Shown: piece by piece, positions 8,507 to 16,186 of the stretch
Position numbering within the stretch: the stretch's first letter is position 1
Layout of the letters: every line of letters starts with the position of its first letter
DNA from: Faecalicoccus sp.
Lineage (GTDB): Bacteria > Bacillota_I > Bacilli_A > Erysipelotrichales > Erysipelotrichaceae
Length of the DNA: 22,841 nucleotides
Assembly: GCA_017941505.1 (NCBI GenBank)
Contig: JAGAWH010000052.1
Span: forward strand, 1 to 22,841
Direction: 5' to 3'
Notes under the pieces: model-generated
What the model saw: the letters and a program-made list of their open reading frames with translations, nothing else
Databases searched by the model: none
What the model was told of the DNA's origin: nothing
Made by a program: the position numbers and the translations under genes

Positions 8507-9721
8507 ATGCAGAAGATTGAATTATTAGCACCCGCCGGAAATCTGGAAAAGGCAAAGATCGCGATTTTATATGGCGCTGATGCGGTTTATGTCGGCGGTA
8601 AACAGTTTTCTTTGCGCTCCCGTGCCAGCAATTTTTCCTTAGATGAAATTCGGGAACTGGTTGATTTTGCGAATGCACACCATGCCCATGTTCACGTTAC
8701 CGTAAATATGCTTCCGCATCCCGAAGACTTAGAGGGACTGGATGACTATCTTCTTGCCCTAAATGATGCCGGCGTACATGCCATTATCGTGGCAAGTCCT
8801 GCCATTATGATGCGTGCTAAACAATTGGGATGTAAATATGAGGCGCATGTATCCACGCAGCACTCCTCTACCAATTCCGGTGCTGTCCGCTTCTGGAAAC
8901 AAAAGGGAATGAATCGTGTTGTTCTGGCAAGAGAGTGCACTATGGAACAGATTGAAGCAATCACAAAGCAGAATATTCTTCCGATTGAAGTATTTATCCA
9001 TGGCGGAATGTGTATTTCTTACTCCGGACGCTGTGTTTTAAGCAACCATATGACATTAAGAGATGCCAATCGCGGAGGCTGTGCTCAAAGCTGCCGCTGG
9101 AAATATCATTTAATGGATGGGGACGAAGAATTGTCGAATCCGGATAATTTATTTTCGATGTCATCCAAAGACTTACAGGCAGTAGAGCAGATTGAAAAGT
9201 TTATTGAATGGGGTGTTACCTCATTAAAAATAGAAGGCCGTATGAAAAGCGCCTATTATCTGGCAACGGTAGTATCCGCCTATCGAAGATTGATTGATTT
9301 GATTTATGAAAACGGTCATATCACATCCAAAGAAATCGAAGATATCAAAAGAGAGATTGAAAAGGCGGAAAACCGACCGACAGGACCGGGCTTTTATAAA
9401 GGAATTCCGGATCATACGGTTCAGCTGTATCGTGACCATGATGAAACCGTTACCCAGGAATATGTCGCCTTTGTGATGGATTATGACAAGGACTCACAAA
9501 TCGCAACCCTGCAGGTAAAGAATAAATTTGAACCGAATACAGATTTAGAGATCTTTGGTCCGCATATTTCTTCCACGATCGTTCATATGTCAGATGCGAT
9601 GGATAAGGATGGAAATGTCTTAGAAGTATGTAATAAACCGATGGAGATCATTAGTACAAAATGGGACGGGCCAATCGAGAAAAATGCGATGATTCGCAAA
9701 CTTCGTATTGTGAATGAGTAG
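8507..9721 (+). CDS. trhP2: U32-family protein, probable tRNA U34 hydroxylation factor (YrrO/TrhP2-like)
   Basis: The 404-residue protein has the classical U32 N-terminus (IELLAPAGNLEKAK, then YGADAVYVGG) and the complete U32 signature EVFIHGGMCISYSGRC from E161, with cysteines at 169 and 176 and further cysteines at 192 and 196 in GGCAQSCRW. LKIEGRMKSAYY follows near residue 243. In characterised relatives the conserved cysteines hold an iron-sulfur cluster used for RNA hydroxylation, so the old peptidase label is probably misleading. The C-terminal third (about 310-404) resembles a small beta-barrel tail typical of the long U32 members. AGGACGGG precedes the ATG, and the upstream paralogue stops one base earlier, marking a two-gene operon. 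proS follows after 39 bases without a terminator, so all three are probably cotranscribed. Confidence 0.88.
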   Translation: MQKIELLAPAGNLEKAKIAILYGADAVYVGGKQFSLRSRASNFSLDEIRELVDFANAHHAHVHVTVNMLPHPEDLEGLDDYLLALNDAGVHAIIVASPAIMMRAKQLGCKYEAHVSTQHSSTNSGAVRFWKQKGMNRVVLARECTMEQIEAITKQNILPIEVFIHGGMCISYSGRCVLSNHMTLRDANRGGCAQSCRWKYHLMDGDEELSNPDNLFSMSSKDLQAVEQIEKFIEWGVTSLKIEGRMKSAYYLATVVSAYRRLIDLIYENGHITSKEIEDIKREIEKAENRPTGPGFYKGIPDHTVQLYRDHDETVTQEYVAFVMDYDKDSQIATLQVKNKFEPNTDLEIFGPHISSTIVHMSDAMDKDGNVLEVCNKPMEIISTKWDGPIEKNAMIRKLRIVNE

Positions 9722-9760
9722 CGATTATGCGAAAATATATAAGTTGAAAGAGGGTTAATT

Positions 9761-11452
9761 ATGAAGTTAAGTAAAAGTTTCTTTTATACATTACGTGAAA
9801 ACGCAAAAGATGAGGACAGTGTTTCCAGTAACCTTTTAGTTCGTTCCGGAATGATCAAAAAGAGTTCAAACGGTATGTATATGATCATGCCGATGGGTAA
9901 AAAAGTTTTGGCAAAGGTTGAAAATATCATTCGTGAGGAAATGGATGCCAAGGGTGCCCAGGAATTATTGATGCCGGCTTTGATTCCGGAGGATGTTTAT
10001 ATTCAGTCCGGACGCCGTGATGCGTTTGGTTCCAATATGTTCGCATTAAAGGACCGCTATCAGAAGCGCTATGTTTTAGGTCCGACTCATGAAGAGTTAT
10101 TTGCGATGGCTGCATCTATGGATGGAAAGAGCTATAAAGATTATCCATATAACTTATATCAGATTCAGACAAAATATCGTGATGAAACACGTCCACGCTA
10201 CGGATTGATCCGTGTTCGTGAATTTATCATGAAAGATGCTTATACATTTGATATCGATAAGGCCGGTTTGGATGCACAATACGATTTAATGTATGATGCA
10301 TATTGCCGTATCTTTGACCGCTTACAGTTAGACTATAAGATTGTTAAGGCAGATACAGGTGCCATGGGTGGTTTATTATCCGAAGAGTATCAGGCAATTT
10401 CCGGCATTGGTGAAGATATCGTCGTAGGCTGTGAGGGATGCGATTATTCTTCCAATTTAGAGATTACCGAAGTCATCGATACGATGGAAGACAGCACCGA
10501 TGAAATGTTGCCGATGGAAATGGTGGAAACCCCAAATGCGAAGACTATTGAAGAGGTTGCCGCTTTCTTTGGTAAGAAGCCGGAAGATTTTGTGAAGACA
10601 TTACTTTACAACGTAGATGGTAAGATTGTTGCCTTCTGTCTGCCGGGTGATCGTGAATTAAATGAAACGAAGGCATTGAAATTATTAAAGGCCAATGAGA
10701 TGGAATTGGCTTCCTTTGAGGATGTTGAAAGAGTAACGCATGCCCGTGTCGGTTTTGCCGGTCCGGTTGGCTTAGAATGCCCAGTTTATATGGATCGTCA
10801 GATCTTACACATGAGAAACTTTATCGTGGGTGCTAATAAGAGTGATTATCACTACACCAACGTAAATTTAAAAGACTTTACTCCGGAAGCTGTTGCTGAT
10901 CTCACCCAGGTTAGAGAGGGCGATATCTGTCCGGTATGCGGCAAGAAATTAACCTTCCAGCACGGTATTGAAGTAGGTAACCTGTTCAAGTTAGGTACAA
11001 AATATGCAGAATCCATGAATCTGTACTATACCGATGAGAACAATGAATTAAAACCGGTATGGATGGGAAGCTATGGAATCGGTTTAGAAAGATGTATGGC
11101 TGCTGTTGTTGAACAACATCATGATGACAACGGTATTATCTGGCCGGTAGAAATCGCACCGTTTAGACTGGTAATCGTACCAATCTCATTAAAAGATGAA
11201 GCCCAATCCGAATTGGCAGACAAATTGTACCAGTTCTGCATGGACAATAAATACGATGTACTGCTGGATGATCGAAATGAACGTCCGGGTGTTAAGTTCA
11301 AGGATGCAGAGTTAATCGGTATCCCTTATCGTATTACCCTTGGCCGTGGTGTTAAAAACGGCATGGTAGAGTTCGTAGAACGTGCAACGGGTGAGAAAAA
11401 AGAAGTATCTGTTGATGAAATCTACGATTTAATCCGTAAAATTTATGCATAA
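9761..11452 (+). CDS. proS: Prolyl-tRNA synthetase, bacterial type with editing insertion
   Basis: This cytoplasmic class II synthetase charges tRNA-Pro. All three class II motifs are visible: motif 1 around MPALIPEDVYIQSGR with the TXE-like THEELF, motif 2 YRDETRPRYGLIRVREF near residues 140-157, and motif 3 GSYGIGLERCMAAVVEQ near 435-451. Between motifs 2 and 3 lies a long YbaK-like insertion (about 225-400) that in bacterial-type enzymes removes mischarged alanine. The C-terminal anticodon-binding domain begins near 465 (IAPFRLVIVPI). 563 residues is the usual length. The start follows GAGGG. It is the last gene of the U32-U32-proS unit and is closed by a strong terminator. A tRNA-modification pair cotranscribed with a synthetase fits a translation-fidelity operon. 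Confidence 0.97.
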   Translation: MKLSKSFFYTLRENAKDEDSVSSNLLVRSGMIKKSSNGMYMIMPMGKKVLAKVENIIREEMDAKGAQELLMPALIPEDVYIQSGRRDAFGSNMFALKDRYQKRYVLGPTHEELFAMAASMDGKSYKDYPYNLYQIQTKYRDETRPRYGLIRVREFIMKDAYTFDIDKAGLDAQYDLMYDAYCRIFDRLQLDYKIVKADTGAMGGLLSEEYQAISGIGEDIVVGCEGCDYSSNLEITEVIDTMEDSTDEMLPMEMVETPNAKTIEEVAAFFGKKPEDFVKTLLYNVDGKIVAFCLPGDRELNETKALKLLKANEMELASFEDVERVTHARVGFAGPVGLECPVYMDRQILHMRNFIVGANKSDYHYTNVNLKDFTPEAVADLTQVREGDICPVCGKKLTFQHGIEVGNLFKLGTKYAESMNLYYTDENNELKPVWMGSYGIGLERCMAAVVEQHHDDNGIIWPVEIAPFRLVIVPISLKDEAQSELADKLYQFCMDNKYDVLLDDRNERPGVKFKDAELIGIPYRITLGRGVKNGMVEFVERATGEKKEVSVDEIYDLIRKIYA

Positions 11453-11459
11453 AACAAAG

Positions 11460-11495
11460 AATCAGGATGATATATCATCCTGATTTACTTTTTAA
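11460..11495 (+). terminator. Intrinsic terminator after proS
   Basis: Perfect 10-bp inverted repeat (ATCAGGATGA 11461-11470 with TCATCCTGAT 11475-11484) with a TATA loop, then TTACTTTTT. Confidence 0.9.
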
Positions 11496-11501
11496 TTAAA
11501 T

Positions 11502-11510
11502 TGATATATT
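11502..11510 (+). promoter_or_regulatory. Probable extended -10 promoter of the Bax-inhibitor gene
   Basis: TG-A-TATATT (11502-11510) with no clear -35. In the leader, CCGGA (11521-11525) and TCCGG (11530-11534) form a small hairpin just before the AGGAAGGTG ribosome binding site. Confidence 0.45.
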
Positions 11511-11556
11511 ATTCAATTAGCCGGAGATATCCGGTAATAAAGGAAGGTGAAATTTC

Positions 11557-12246
11557 ATGGAACTTAATACTATGTATACTCAAAGCGATATTCGCAAGGC
11601 AGTTACAGGAACATATATGTGGATGGCACTCGGTTTGCTGATTACAGCAGCGGTAGCTATTGCCGCTGTTGCCTCCGGTTTAATGCTGCGTCTTCTATAT
11701 GCAGTACCGTATGCGATGATGATTCTTGCGATTGCTCAGCTTGCAGTAGTATTTGGATTTAGTGCAGCTATGCGTAAAGCACAGGATGCATCGCTGATGC
11801 GTATCTTATTTATTGTTTACTCCGTGCTTACCGGTCTTACATTCTCTTCACTTGCGTATGTATATGATCTGGGAACCATTGGCGTAGCATTCTTAATTAC
11901 TGCAGTTTATTTTATCTGCCTGGCGGTTGTAGGTACTACCACTACGATGGATTTAACCAAGATTGGTAATATCTGCATGGTTGGCTTGATTGCCTTGATC
12001 ATTACTCAGATTATCATGTTGTTTTTCCCGGTTAGCGGAATGACCCGCATCATGTCCATTATTGGCTTAGTGATCTTTACCGGTTTAACCGCATGGGATA
12101 TTCAGAGAATGAATCAGCTTCTTGTGATGGAAGACGGAAATCCTGTCGGTCAGGACAAAGTTTCTATTTTCATGGCATTACAGCTGTATCTGGATTTTAT
12201 TAATATTTTCTTACGAGTATTAAGATTACTGAGCAAAAAAGATTAA
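11557..12246 (+). CDS. Bax inhibitor-1/YccA-family membrane protein
   Basis: The 229-residue integral membrane protein has about seven hydrophobic segments, beginning with WMALGLLITAAVAIAAVASG and ending before the C-terminal RLLSKKD. The C-terminal part DIQRMNQLLVMEDG...KVSIFMALQLYLDFINIFLRVLRLL is the recognisable BI-1 family signature, with the late transmembrane aspartates that in the Bacillus homologue YetJ control pH-dependent calcium leak. Function here is inferred as a calcium- or proton-sensitive leak channel or a membrane-protease partner, which is all that is known of bacterial relatives. The start is backed by AGGAAGGTG seven bases upstream. It is a single-gene unit with its own terminator. 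The family call is firm and the physiological role open. Confidence 0.9.
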   Translation: MELNTMYTQSDIRKAVTGTYMWMALGLLITAAVAIAAVASGLMLRLLYAVPYAMMILAIAQLAVVFGFSAAMRKAQDASLMRILFIVYSVLTGLTFSSLAYVYDLGTIGVAFLITAVYFICLAVVGTTTTMDLTKIGNICMVGLIALIITQIIMLFFPVSGMTRIMSIIGLVIFTGLTAWDIQRMNQLLVMEDGNPVGQDKVSIFMALQLYLDFINIFLRVLRLLSKKD

Positions 12247-12252
12247 TTCTAT

Positions 12253-12281
12253 ACCGTATGGAACAATCCATACGGTTTTTT
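12253..12281 (+). terminator. Intrinsic terminator after the Bax-inhibitor gene
   Basis: Nine-bp stem (ACCGTATGG 12253-12261 with CCATACGGT 12268-12276), loop AACAAT, T run through 12281. Confidence 0.92.
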
Positions 12282-12310
12282 CGATTAATTAGGCTTATCA
12301 AACTATTTTA

Positions 12311-12339
12311 TTGATTTTAATGAACAGTAATCTTATAAT
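12311..12339 (+). promoter_or_regulatory. Sigma-A-type promoter of pckA
   Basis: TTGATT (12311-12316), 17-base spacer, consensus TATAAT (12334-12339). The predicted start is near 12346, giving a leader of about 50 bases. No operator is evident. Confidence 0.8.
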
Positions 12340-12396
12340 ATTTAGAGATTAGATAATGTATCTAATTTTTACCATTTAGAAAAGAGAGGAAATAAA

Positions 12397-14010
12397 ATGA
12401 GTAAGATTGATTTAACAAAGTATGGAATTACCGGAACAAAAGAGATCATCTACAACCCGTCATATGAAACTTTATTTAATGACGAAATGGATCCTTCCTT
12501 AACAGGATATGACAAGGGTGTATTGACTGAACTCGACGCTGTTAACGTTATGACAGGTATCTATACCGGCCGTTCTCCTAAGGATAAATACTTGGTAGTT
12601 GATGAAAACTCCAAGGATACAGTTTGGTGGACAACAGAAGGTTATCCAAACGACAACCATCCAATGTCTCAGGAAACTTGGGCAGTAGTAAAAGATATCG
12701 CTGTTAATGCTTTATGTAACAAGAAATTATATGTAATGGATGCATTCTGCGGTGCCAACAAAGACAGCCGTATGGCAATCCGTTTCATCATGGAAGTAGC
12801 TTGGCAGGCACATTTCGTTAAGAATATGTTCATCCAGCCTACAGAAGAAGAATTAGAAAACTTTGAACCGACTTTCGTAATCTATTGTGCATCTAAGGCA
12901 AAAGTAGACAACTACAAAGAATTAGGTTTGAACTCTGAAACATGTGTAGCCTTCGATATCACAAGACGTGAACAGGTTATCATCAACACTTGGTACGGTG
13001 GAGAAATGAAGAAGGGTATGTTCTCAATGATGAACTACTACCTGCCATTAAAGGGTATGGCTTCTATGCACTGTTCTGCAAATACGGATATGGAAGGTAA
13101 GAACACAGCTATCTTCTTCGGTTTATCCGGAACAGGTAAAACTACATTATCTACAGACCCTAAGCGTTTATTAATCGGTGATGACGAACACGGATGGGAT
13201 GACAACGGTGTATTCAACTTTGAAGGTGGATGCTATGCGAAAGTTATCAACCTTGATAAGGAATCTGAACCGGATATCTATAACGCAATTCGTCGTGATG
13301 CATTATTAGAAAACGTAACTGTTGATGAAAACGGTAAGTTAGATTTCGCAGATAAGAGCGTAACTGAAAACACACGTGTATCTTATCCAATCGATCATAT
13401 CGAAAACATCGCATTAAAGGTTAACGGTATTTCTTCCGGACCGGATGCTAAGAACGTTATCTTCTTATCAGCAGACGCATTCGGAGTATTACCTCCGGTA
13501 TCTGTACTCACTCCGGAACAGACTCAGTACTACTTCTTATCAGGATTCACTGCTAAATTAGCAGGTACAGAACGTGGAATTACAGAACCGACACCTACAT
13601 TCTCAGCATGTTTCGGTCAGGCATTCCTGGAACTGCACCCAACTAAATATGCTCAGGAATTAGTTAAGAAGATGGAAAAGAGCGGAGCTAAGGCTTACTT
13701 AGTTAACACAGGTTGGAACGGAACCGGCAAGCGTATCTCTATTAAGGATACCCGCGGTATTATCGATGCTATCTTAAATGGTGATATCAACAATGCACCT
13801 ACTAAGAAGATCCCTTACTTCAACTTTGAAGTACCGACAGAATTACCGGGTGTTGATCCAGCTATCTTAGACCCACGCGATACTTATGCTGATGCAGCTG
13901 TTTGGGAAGAAAAGGCAAAAGATTTAGCTTCACGCTTCCAGAAGAACTTCGTTAAGTACGAAACTAACGAAGCCGGCAAGGCATTAGTAAGTGCTGGTCC
14001 TCAGCTTTAA
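12397..14010 (+). CDS. pckA: Phosphoenolpyruvate carboxykinase (ATP)
   Basis: PckA interconverts oxaloacetate plus ATP with PEP, CO2 and ADP in the cytoplasm. In carbohydrate-fermenting anaerobes it often runs in the carboxylating direction toward C4 acids. The 537-residue protein has GRSPKDKY near residue 58, the kinase P-loop [13 protein letters not shown] at about 242-254 and the metal-binding [10 protein letters not shown] that follows. The lengths and motifs are those of the ATP-dependent, not the GTP-dependent, family. GAGAGGA precedes the ATG. Codon choice is strongly biased, as it is in nifJ (for example TTA for leucine with AAC, TTC and ATC), suggesting high expression. Monocistronic, with a consensus-like promoter and a terminator. 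No catalytic residue appears lost. Confidence 0.97.
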   Translation: MSKIDLTKYGITGTKEIIYNPSYETLFNDEMDPSLTGYDKGVLTELDAVNVMTGIYTGRSPKDKYLVVDENSKDTVWWTTEGYPNDNHPMSQETWAVVKDIAVNALCNKKLYVMDAFCGANKDSRMAIRFIMEVAWQAHFVKNMFIQPTEEELENFEPTFVIYCASKAKVDNYKELGLNSETCVAFDITRREQVIINTWYGGEMKKGMFSMMNYYLPLKGMASMHCSANTDMEGKNTAIFFGLSGTGKTTLSTDPKRLLIGDDEHGWDDNGVFNFEGGCYAKVINLDKESEPDIYNAIRRDALLENVTVDENGKLDFADKSVTENTRVSYPIDHIENIALKVNGISSGPDAKNVIFLSADAFGVLPPVSVLTPEQTQYYFLSGFTAKLAGTERGITEPTPTFSACFGQAFLELHPTKYAQELVKKMEKSGAKAYLVNTGWNGTGKRISIKDTRGIIDAILNGDINNAPTKKIPYFNFEVPTELPGVDPAILDPRDTYADAAVWEEKAKDLASRFQKNFVKYETNEAGKALVSAGPQL

Positions 14011-14018
14011 TAAGCATT

Positions 14019-14054
14019 AAAAGCTCGATGAAAATTAAATCGGGCTTTTCTTTT
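14019..14054 (+). terminator. Intrinsic terminator of pckA
   Basis: Eleven-bp stem with one G-T pair (AAAAGCTCGAT 14019-14029 with ATCGGGCTTTT 14039-14049), then CTTTT. Confidence 0.88.
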
Positions 14055-14059
14055 GCACT

Positions 14060-14081
14060 AAAAAACTCCCGCAAGGGAGTT
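14060..14081 (-). terminator. Intrinsic terminator of the SPOUT methyltransferase gene (minus strand)
   Basis: Read on the minus strand: AACTCCC, TTGC loop, GGGAGTT, TTTT. It overlaps the stop codon at 14080-14082. With the pckA terminator it makes a convergent terminator pair. Confidence 0.85.
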
Positions 14082-14817
14082 ATTGTCTTTTCTGGCGGAG
14101 TATTTCAAATCCAAATACCGCACAGGCACTCGGTGTATCTAAGGCATTTCTGAAATCTCTGCCATATTCAATAAAGATATTCTGTGAACTGTGAGAAGTA
14201 ATATTTGCGTTTAATCCTCTTAATGCTCCGCCTATCGCAAGACAGAAAGTATCCGGAAAGGAGAAATCATAAAGCGACATGGCATCCTTTCTGTGGGCTG
14301 CATACAAAGGAATATGATGTTGGTCTAATGTCTCCACAAGTTCATTGTCCTCTTTGATTCGGAAGATATCCAGCTTTTCAAAGGCTCCGGCACTGGCTTT
14401 AATAATGGTTGCCTCGGCACTTGACCAATCCCGATCCGGAAGAATCAAACCATTGCATCCGGCTGCATATAATGTGCGGGCTGCACTGCCAAGATTATAA
14501 GGATCTTCAATTCCATCTATATAAACAAAGAAACCTTGCGGATTTTGAATCTCAGAAAAATAAATAGAAGATAAAGGGTTGGCATCTATAAGAATTCCAC
14601 CATGTGTATGTGAAGATGCCATTTCATCCAGCTTCGAGCGTTCCAGGAAGGTTACTTTGCATCCTCTATTTTTACATAAGCGCAAAATATATTGGGTGTC
14701 TCTATCTTTTTTCTTTTTGTCAATCCAGACTTGTTGAATCTCTCTTTTGGGATTTTCCAGTATAGCTTTACAGGATATTTTACCTTCAAATCGTGTCATC
14801 ATAGGGGTATTATACAT
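14080..14817 (-). CDS. SPOUT (TrmH/SpoU-family) RNA 2'-O-methyltransferase
   Basis: The 245-residue protein has a short N-terminal RNA-binding region and a C-terminal SPOUT knot domain. Motif 1 is intact (DPYNLGSAARTLYAAG, containing the Asn and Arg used in catalysis by TrmH). Motif 2 reads IGGALRGL where the usual form is G-x-E-x-x-G, and motif 3 reads FRNALDTPSACAVFGFEI where SLN-x-x-x-A is usual; both are unusual variants of the SAM-binding knot. It probably methylates a ribose in rRNA or tRNA, with the site unknown. The start is taken at 14817, but no SD precedes it: a TTGCCA/TATATA promoter would place transcription start at the A of this ATG, implying leaderless translation. Alternative ATGs lie five and six codons in, also without an SD. 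Monocistronic, divergent from the metal exporter. Confidence 0.85.
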   Translation of the reverse strand: MYNTPMMTRFEGKISCKAILENPKREIQQVWIDKKKKDRDTQYILRLCKNRGCKVTFLERSKLDEMASSHTHGGILIDANPLSSIYFSEIQNPQGFFVYIDGIEDPYNLGSAARTLYAAGCNGLILPDRDWSSAEATIIKASAGAFEKLDIFRIKEDNELVETLDQHHIPLYAAHRKDAMSLYDFSFPDTFCLAIGGALRGLNANITSHSSQNIFIEYGRDFRNALDTPSACAVFGFEILRQKRQ

Positions 14818-14823
14818 GATTTT

Positions 14824-14851
14824 TATATAGAAATGTTTGTTTTACTGGCAA
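14824..14851 (-). promoter_or_regulatory. Possible promoter of the SPOUT gene (minus strand)
   Basis: On the minus strand TTGCCA (14851-14846), 16-base spacer, TATATA (14829-14824). Six bases then separate it from the ATG, so the transcript would begin at or within a base or two of the start codon. The same stretch lies upstream of the divergent exporter gene, where the only plus-strand -10 candidate is TAGAAT at 14869-14874. Confidence 0.5.
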
Positions 14852-14897
14852 TCTTAAAAGGAATTGGTTAGAATGTTCTCTATGCGGAGGTGATTCC

Positions 14898-15788
14898 ATG
14901 GAGTTATTATTGCATTCATTAGAACATGCATTGAAAGATACATGGCTGATGCTGCCATTATTGTTTATAACATATATCTTTCTTGAATATATTGACCGCA
15001 GGGAAACAAACAGTGATGAAAAGGTTTTCTTTGGTCTTCAGAAATACGGTCCGCTTGTAGGGGCGCTTGTTGGATTGATTCCGCAATGCGGCTTTAGTAT
15101 ATTAGCAGCGATGTTGTATGTACAAAGAAACATCACGATGGGTACTTTAATTGCGGTTATGATCGCCACCAGCGATGAGGCCATTCCGATTCTGTTATCG
15201 AATCCGGATTTGTATTCGACTCTGGGCTTACTGCTGGTTATGAAATTTATCATAGCCGTTGCGGTTGGATATTTTACGGATAAGGTATTATTTCCAAAAC
15301 AGAAAGTTATCTATTTTGATGATATGGAAGAAGATGATGGGGAATATGAAGACGATGATGAGCAGGTGAGCTCATCCTGTCCATGCTGCTATCCGCAGTA
15401 TTCCATTCCTGTATCGGCATTTTTAAGAGCAATTCGAATCTATGCCTTTATCTTCATTACATCATTTGTATTAACATTATGTATTGAAGTGATTGGTGAA
15501 GAGACTTTAGGAAAAATATTATTATCGAAATCTATTTTCCAGCCGGTATTAGCCGCTATCTTTGGCTTTATTCCCAATTGTGCAATTACTGTTGTACTTG
15601 CTCAATTGTTTGCGGCAGGTGAGCTGCAGTTTGGATCTTTGCTGGCAGGGCTTATTACAAATGCAGGTTTAGGTTTAGTTGTCTTGATCCGCTATGGAGA
15701 AAGAAAAAAGAACATTTTGAGGATTGTTACAGTATTGTTTGTGACTGCTTCCGTATGCGGAATGATTCTTACATTCTTAGGTGTCTAA
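14898..15788 (+). CDS. Putative 10-TM-type heavy-metal exporter (ArsP_2-like permease)
   Basis: The 296-residue membrane protein has two related halves. Each contains a G-x-[IV]-P-x-C motif (VGLIPQCGFSILAAML near residue 57 and FGFIPNCAITVVLAQLF near 218), an inverted-repeat permease pattern. This matches the family annotated as 10-TM heavy-metal exporter or putative manganese/arsenic efflux protein. Between the halves lies a soluble loop (about 140-172) that is extremely acidic and then has SCPCCYP, a plausible metal-sensing or metal-binding segment. Cellular place: cytoplasmic membrane; the transported ion cannot be told from sequence. GGAGGTGA gives a strong start. No metalloregulator gene or known metal riboswitch is seen next to it. 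The family call is moderately firm and the substrate unknown. Confidence 0.78.
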   Translation: MELLLHSLEHALKDTWLMLPLLFITYIFLEYIDRRETNSDEKVFFGLQKYGPLVGALVGLIPQCGFSILAAMLYVQRNITMGTLIAVMIATSDEAIPILLSNPDLYSTLGLLLVMKFIIAVAVGYFTDKVLFPKQKVIYFDDMEEDDGEYEDDDEQVSSSCPCCYPQYSIPVSAFLRAIRIYAFIFITSFVLTLCIEVIGEETLGKILLSKSIFQPVLAAIFGFIPNCAITVVLAQLFAAGELQFGSLLAGLITNAGLGLVVLIRYGERKKNILRIVTVLFVTASVCGMILTFLGV

Positions 15789-15808
15789 TTTCGGACACCT
15801 TTTTTTTT
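15780..15808 (+). terminator. Intrinsic terminator overlapping the exporter stop codon
   Basis: GGTGTC (15780-15785) pairs with GACACC (15794-15799), with the TAA stop in the loop, then nine T. Confidence 0.88.
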
Positions 15809-15818
15809 ACAAAAGTGC

Positions 15819-15847
15819 TTGCAAAAAAATCGAAGAAATCATATAAT
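15819..15847 (+). promoter_or_regulatory. Strong promoter of the tRNA pair
   Basis: TTGCAA (15819-15824), 17-base spacer, consensus TATAAT (15842-15847). The predicted start is near 15854, six bases before tRNA-Cys. Confidence 0.88.
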
Positions 15848-15859
15848 AATGGAGCAGTT

Positions 15860-15933
15860 GGTTCCGTAGCCAAGTGGTAAGGCAATAGACTGCAACTCTG
15901 TGATCACCGGTTCGAATCCGGTCGGAACCTCCA
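15860..15933 (+). tRNA. tRNA-Cys (anticodon GCA)
   Basis: A full cloverleaf can be folded by hand: acceptor GGTTCCG with CGGAACC, anticodon stem ATAGA/TCTGT around loop CTGCAAC, and T arm with loop TTCGAAT. The discriminator base is T (U73, a cysteine identity element) and CCA is encoded at 15931-15933. Confidence 0.96.
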
Positions 15934-15941
15934 TCTTAGAT

Positions 15942-16029
15942 GGGGTCATGGCGGAATAGGCAGACGCAACGGACTTAAAATCCGTTGGGAGATAATCCCG
16001 TGAGGGTTCAAGTCCCTCTGACCCCACCA
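15942..16029 (+). tRNA. tRNA-Leu (anticodon UAA)
   Basis: Acceptor GGGGTCA with TGACCCC, anticodon stem ACGGA/TCCGT around loop CTTAAAA, a long variable arm typical of class II tRNAs (TGGGAGATAATCCCG region), discriminator A and encoded CCA at 16027-16029. It lies eight bases behind tRNA-Cys, so they are cotranscribed. It reads TTA, the leucine codon that predominates in nifJ and pckA. Confidence 0.96.
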
Positions 16030-16038
16030 TTCGAACTG

Positions 16039-16064
16039 AAACCTTCGAAAGAAGGTTTTTTTTT
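16039..16064 (+). terminator. Intrinsic terminator of the tRNA operon
   Basis: AAACCTTC (16039-16046), GAAA loop, GAAGGTTT (16051-16058), T run to 16064. Confidence 0.92.
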
Positions 16065-16089
16065 ATCCTTTTCTCAAAAACATCCGTAT

Positions 16090-16115
16090 TAGTTATCAGA
16101 AACAGTAGTTATCAG
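16090..16115 (+). repeat. Direct repeat TAGTTATCAG, two copies
   Basis: TAGTTATCAG occurs at 16090-16099 and 16106-16115, a 16-bp period, about 75 bp upstream of the zincin gene. It could be a regulator-binding site or a chance A+T-rich repeat. Confidence 0.55.
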
Positions 16116-16139
16116 TTTTTGGTTGAGAATAGGACCCGC

Positions 16140-16161
16140 TTTTTAGTTGGGTAACTAAAAA
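16140..16161 (+). promoter_or_regulatory. Perfect inverted repeat upstream of the zincin operon, possible operator
   Basis: Nine-bp perfect dyad TTTTTAGTT / AACTAAAAA (16140-16148 and 16153-16161) with GGGT between. It ends 25 bases before the ATG. It is A+T-rich without a T tail, so operator or leader hairpin is more likely than terminator. No convincing -35/-10 pair is seen in 16065-16186. Confidence 0.45.
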
Positions 16162-16186
16162 TTGAGCTAATATTGGAAGATTGGTT

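Noticed and set aside
7654..9721. Collagenase/protease function for the U32 pair
   Set aside because: The adjacent short and long U32 genes match the tRNA-hydroxylation pair of Bacillus, and the cysteine motif fits an iron-sulfur RNA-modifying role.
15839..16030. Minus-strand 63-codon ORF across the two tRNA genes
   Set aside because: It is antisense to both tRNAs; such GLEPSR/GFEPVI-type ORFs are a known artefact of tRNA sequences.
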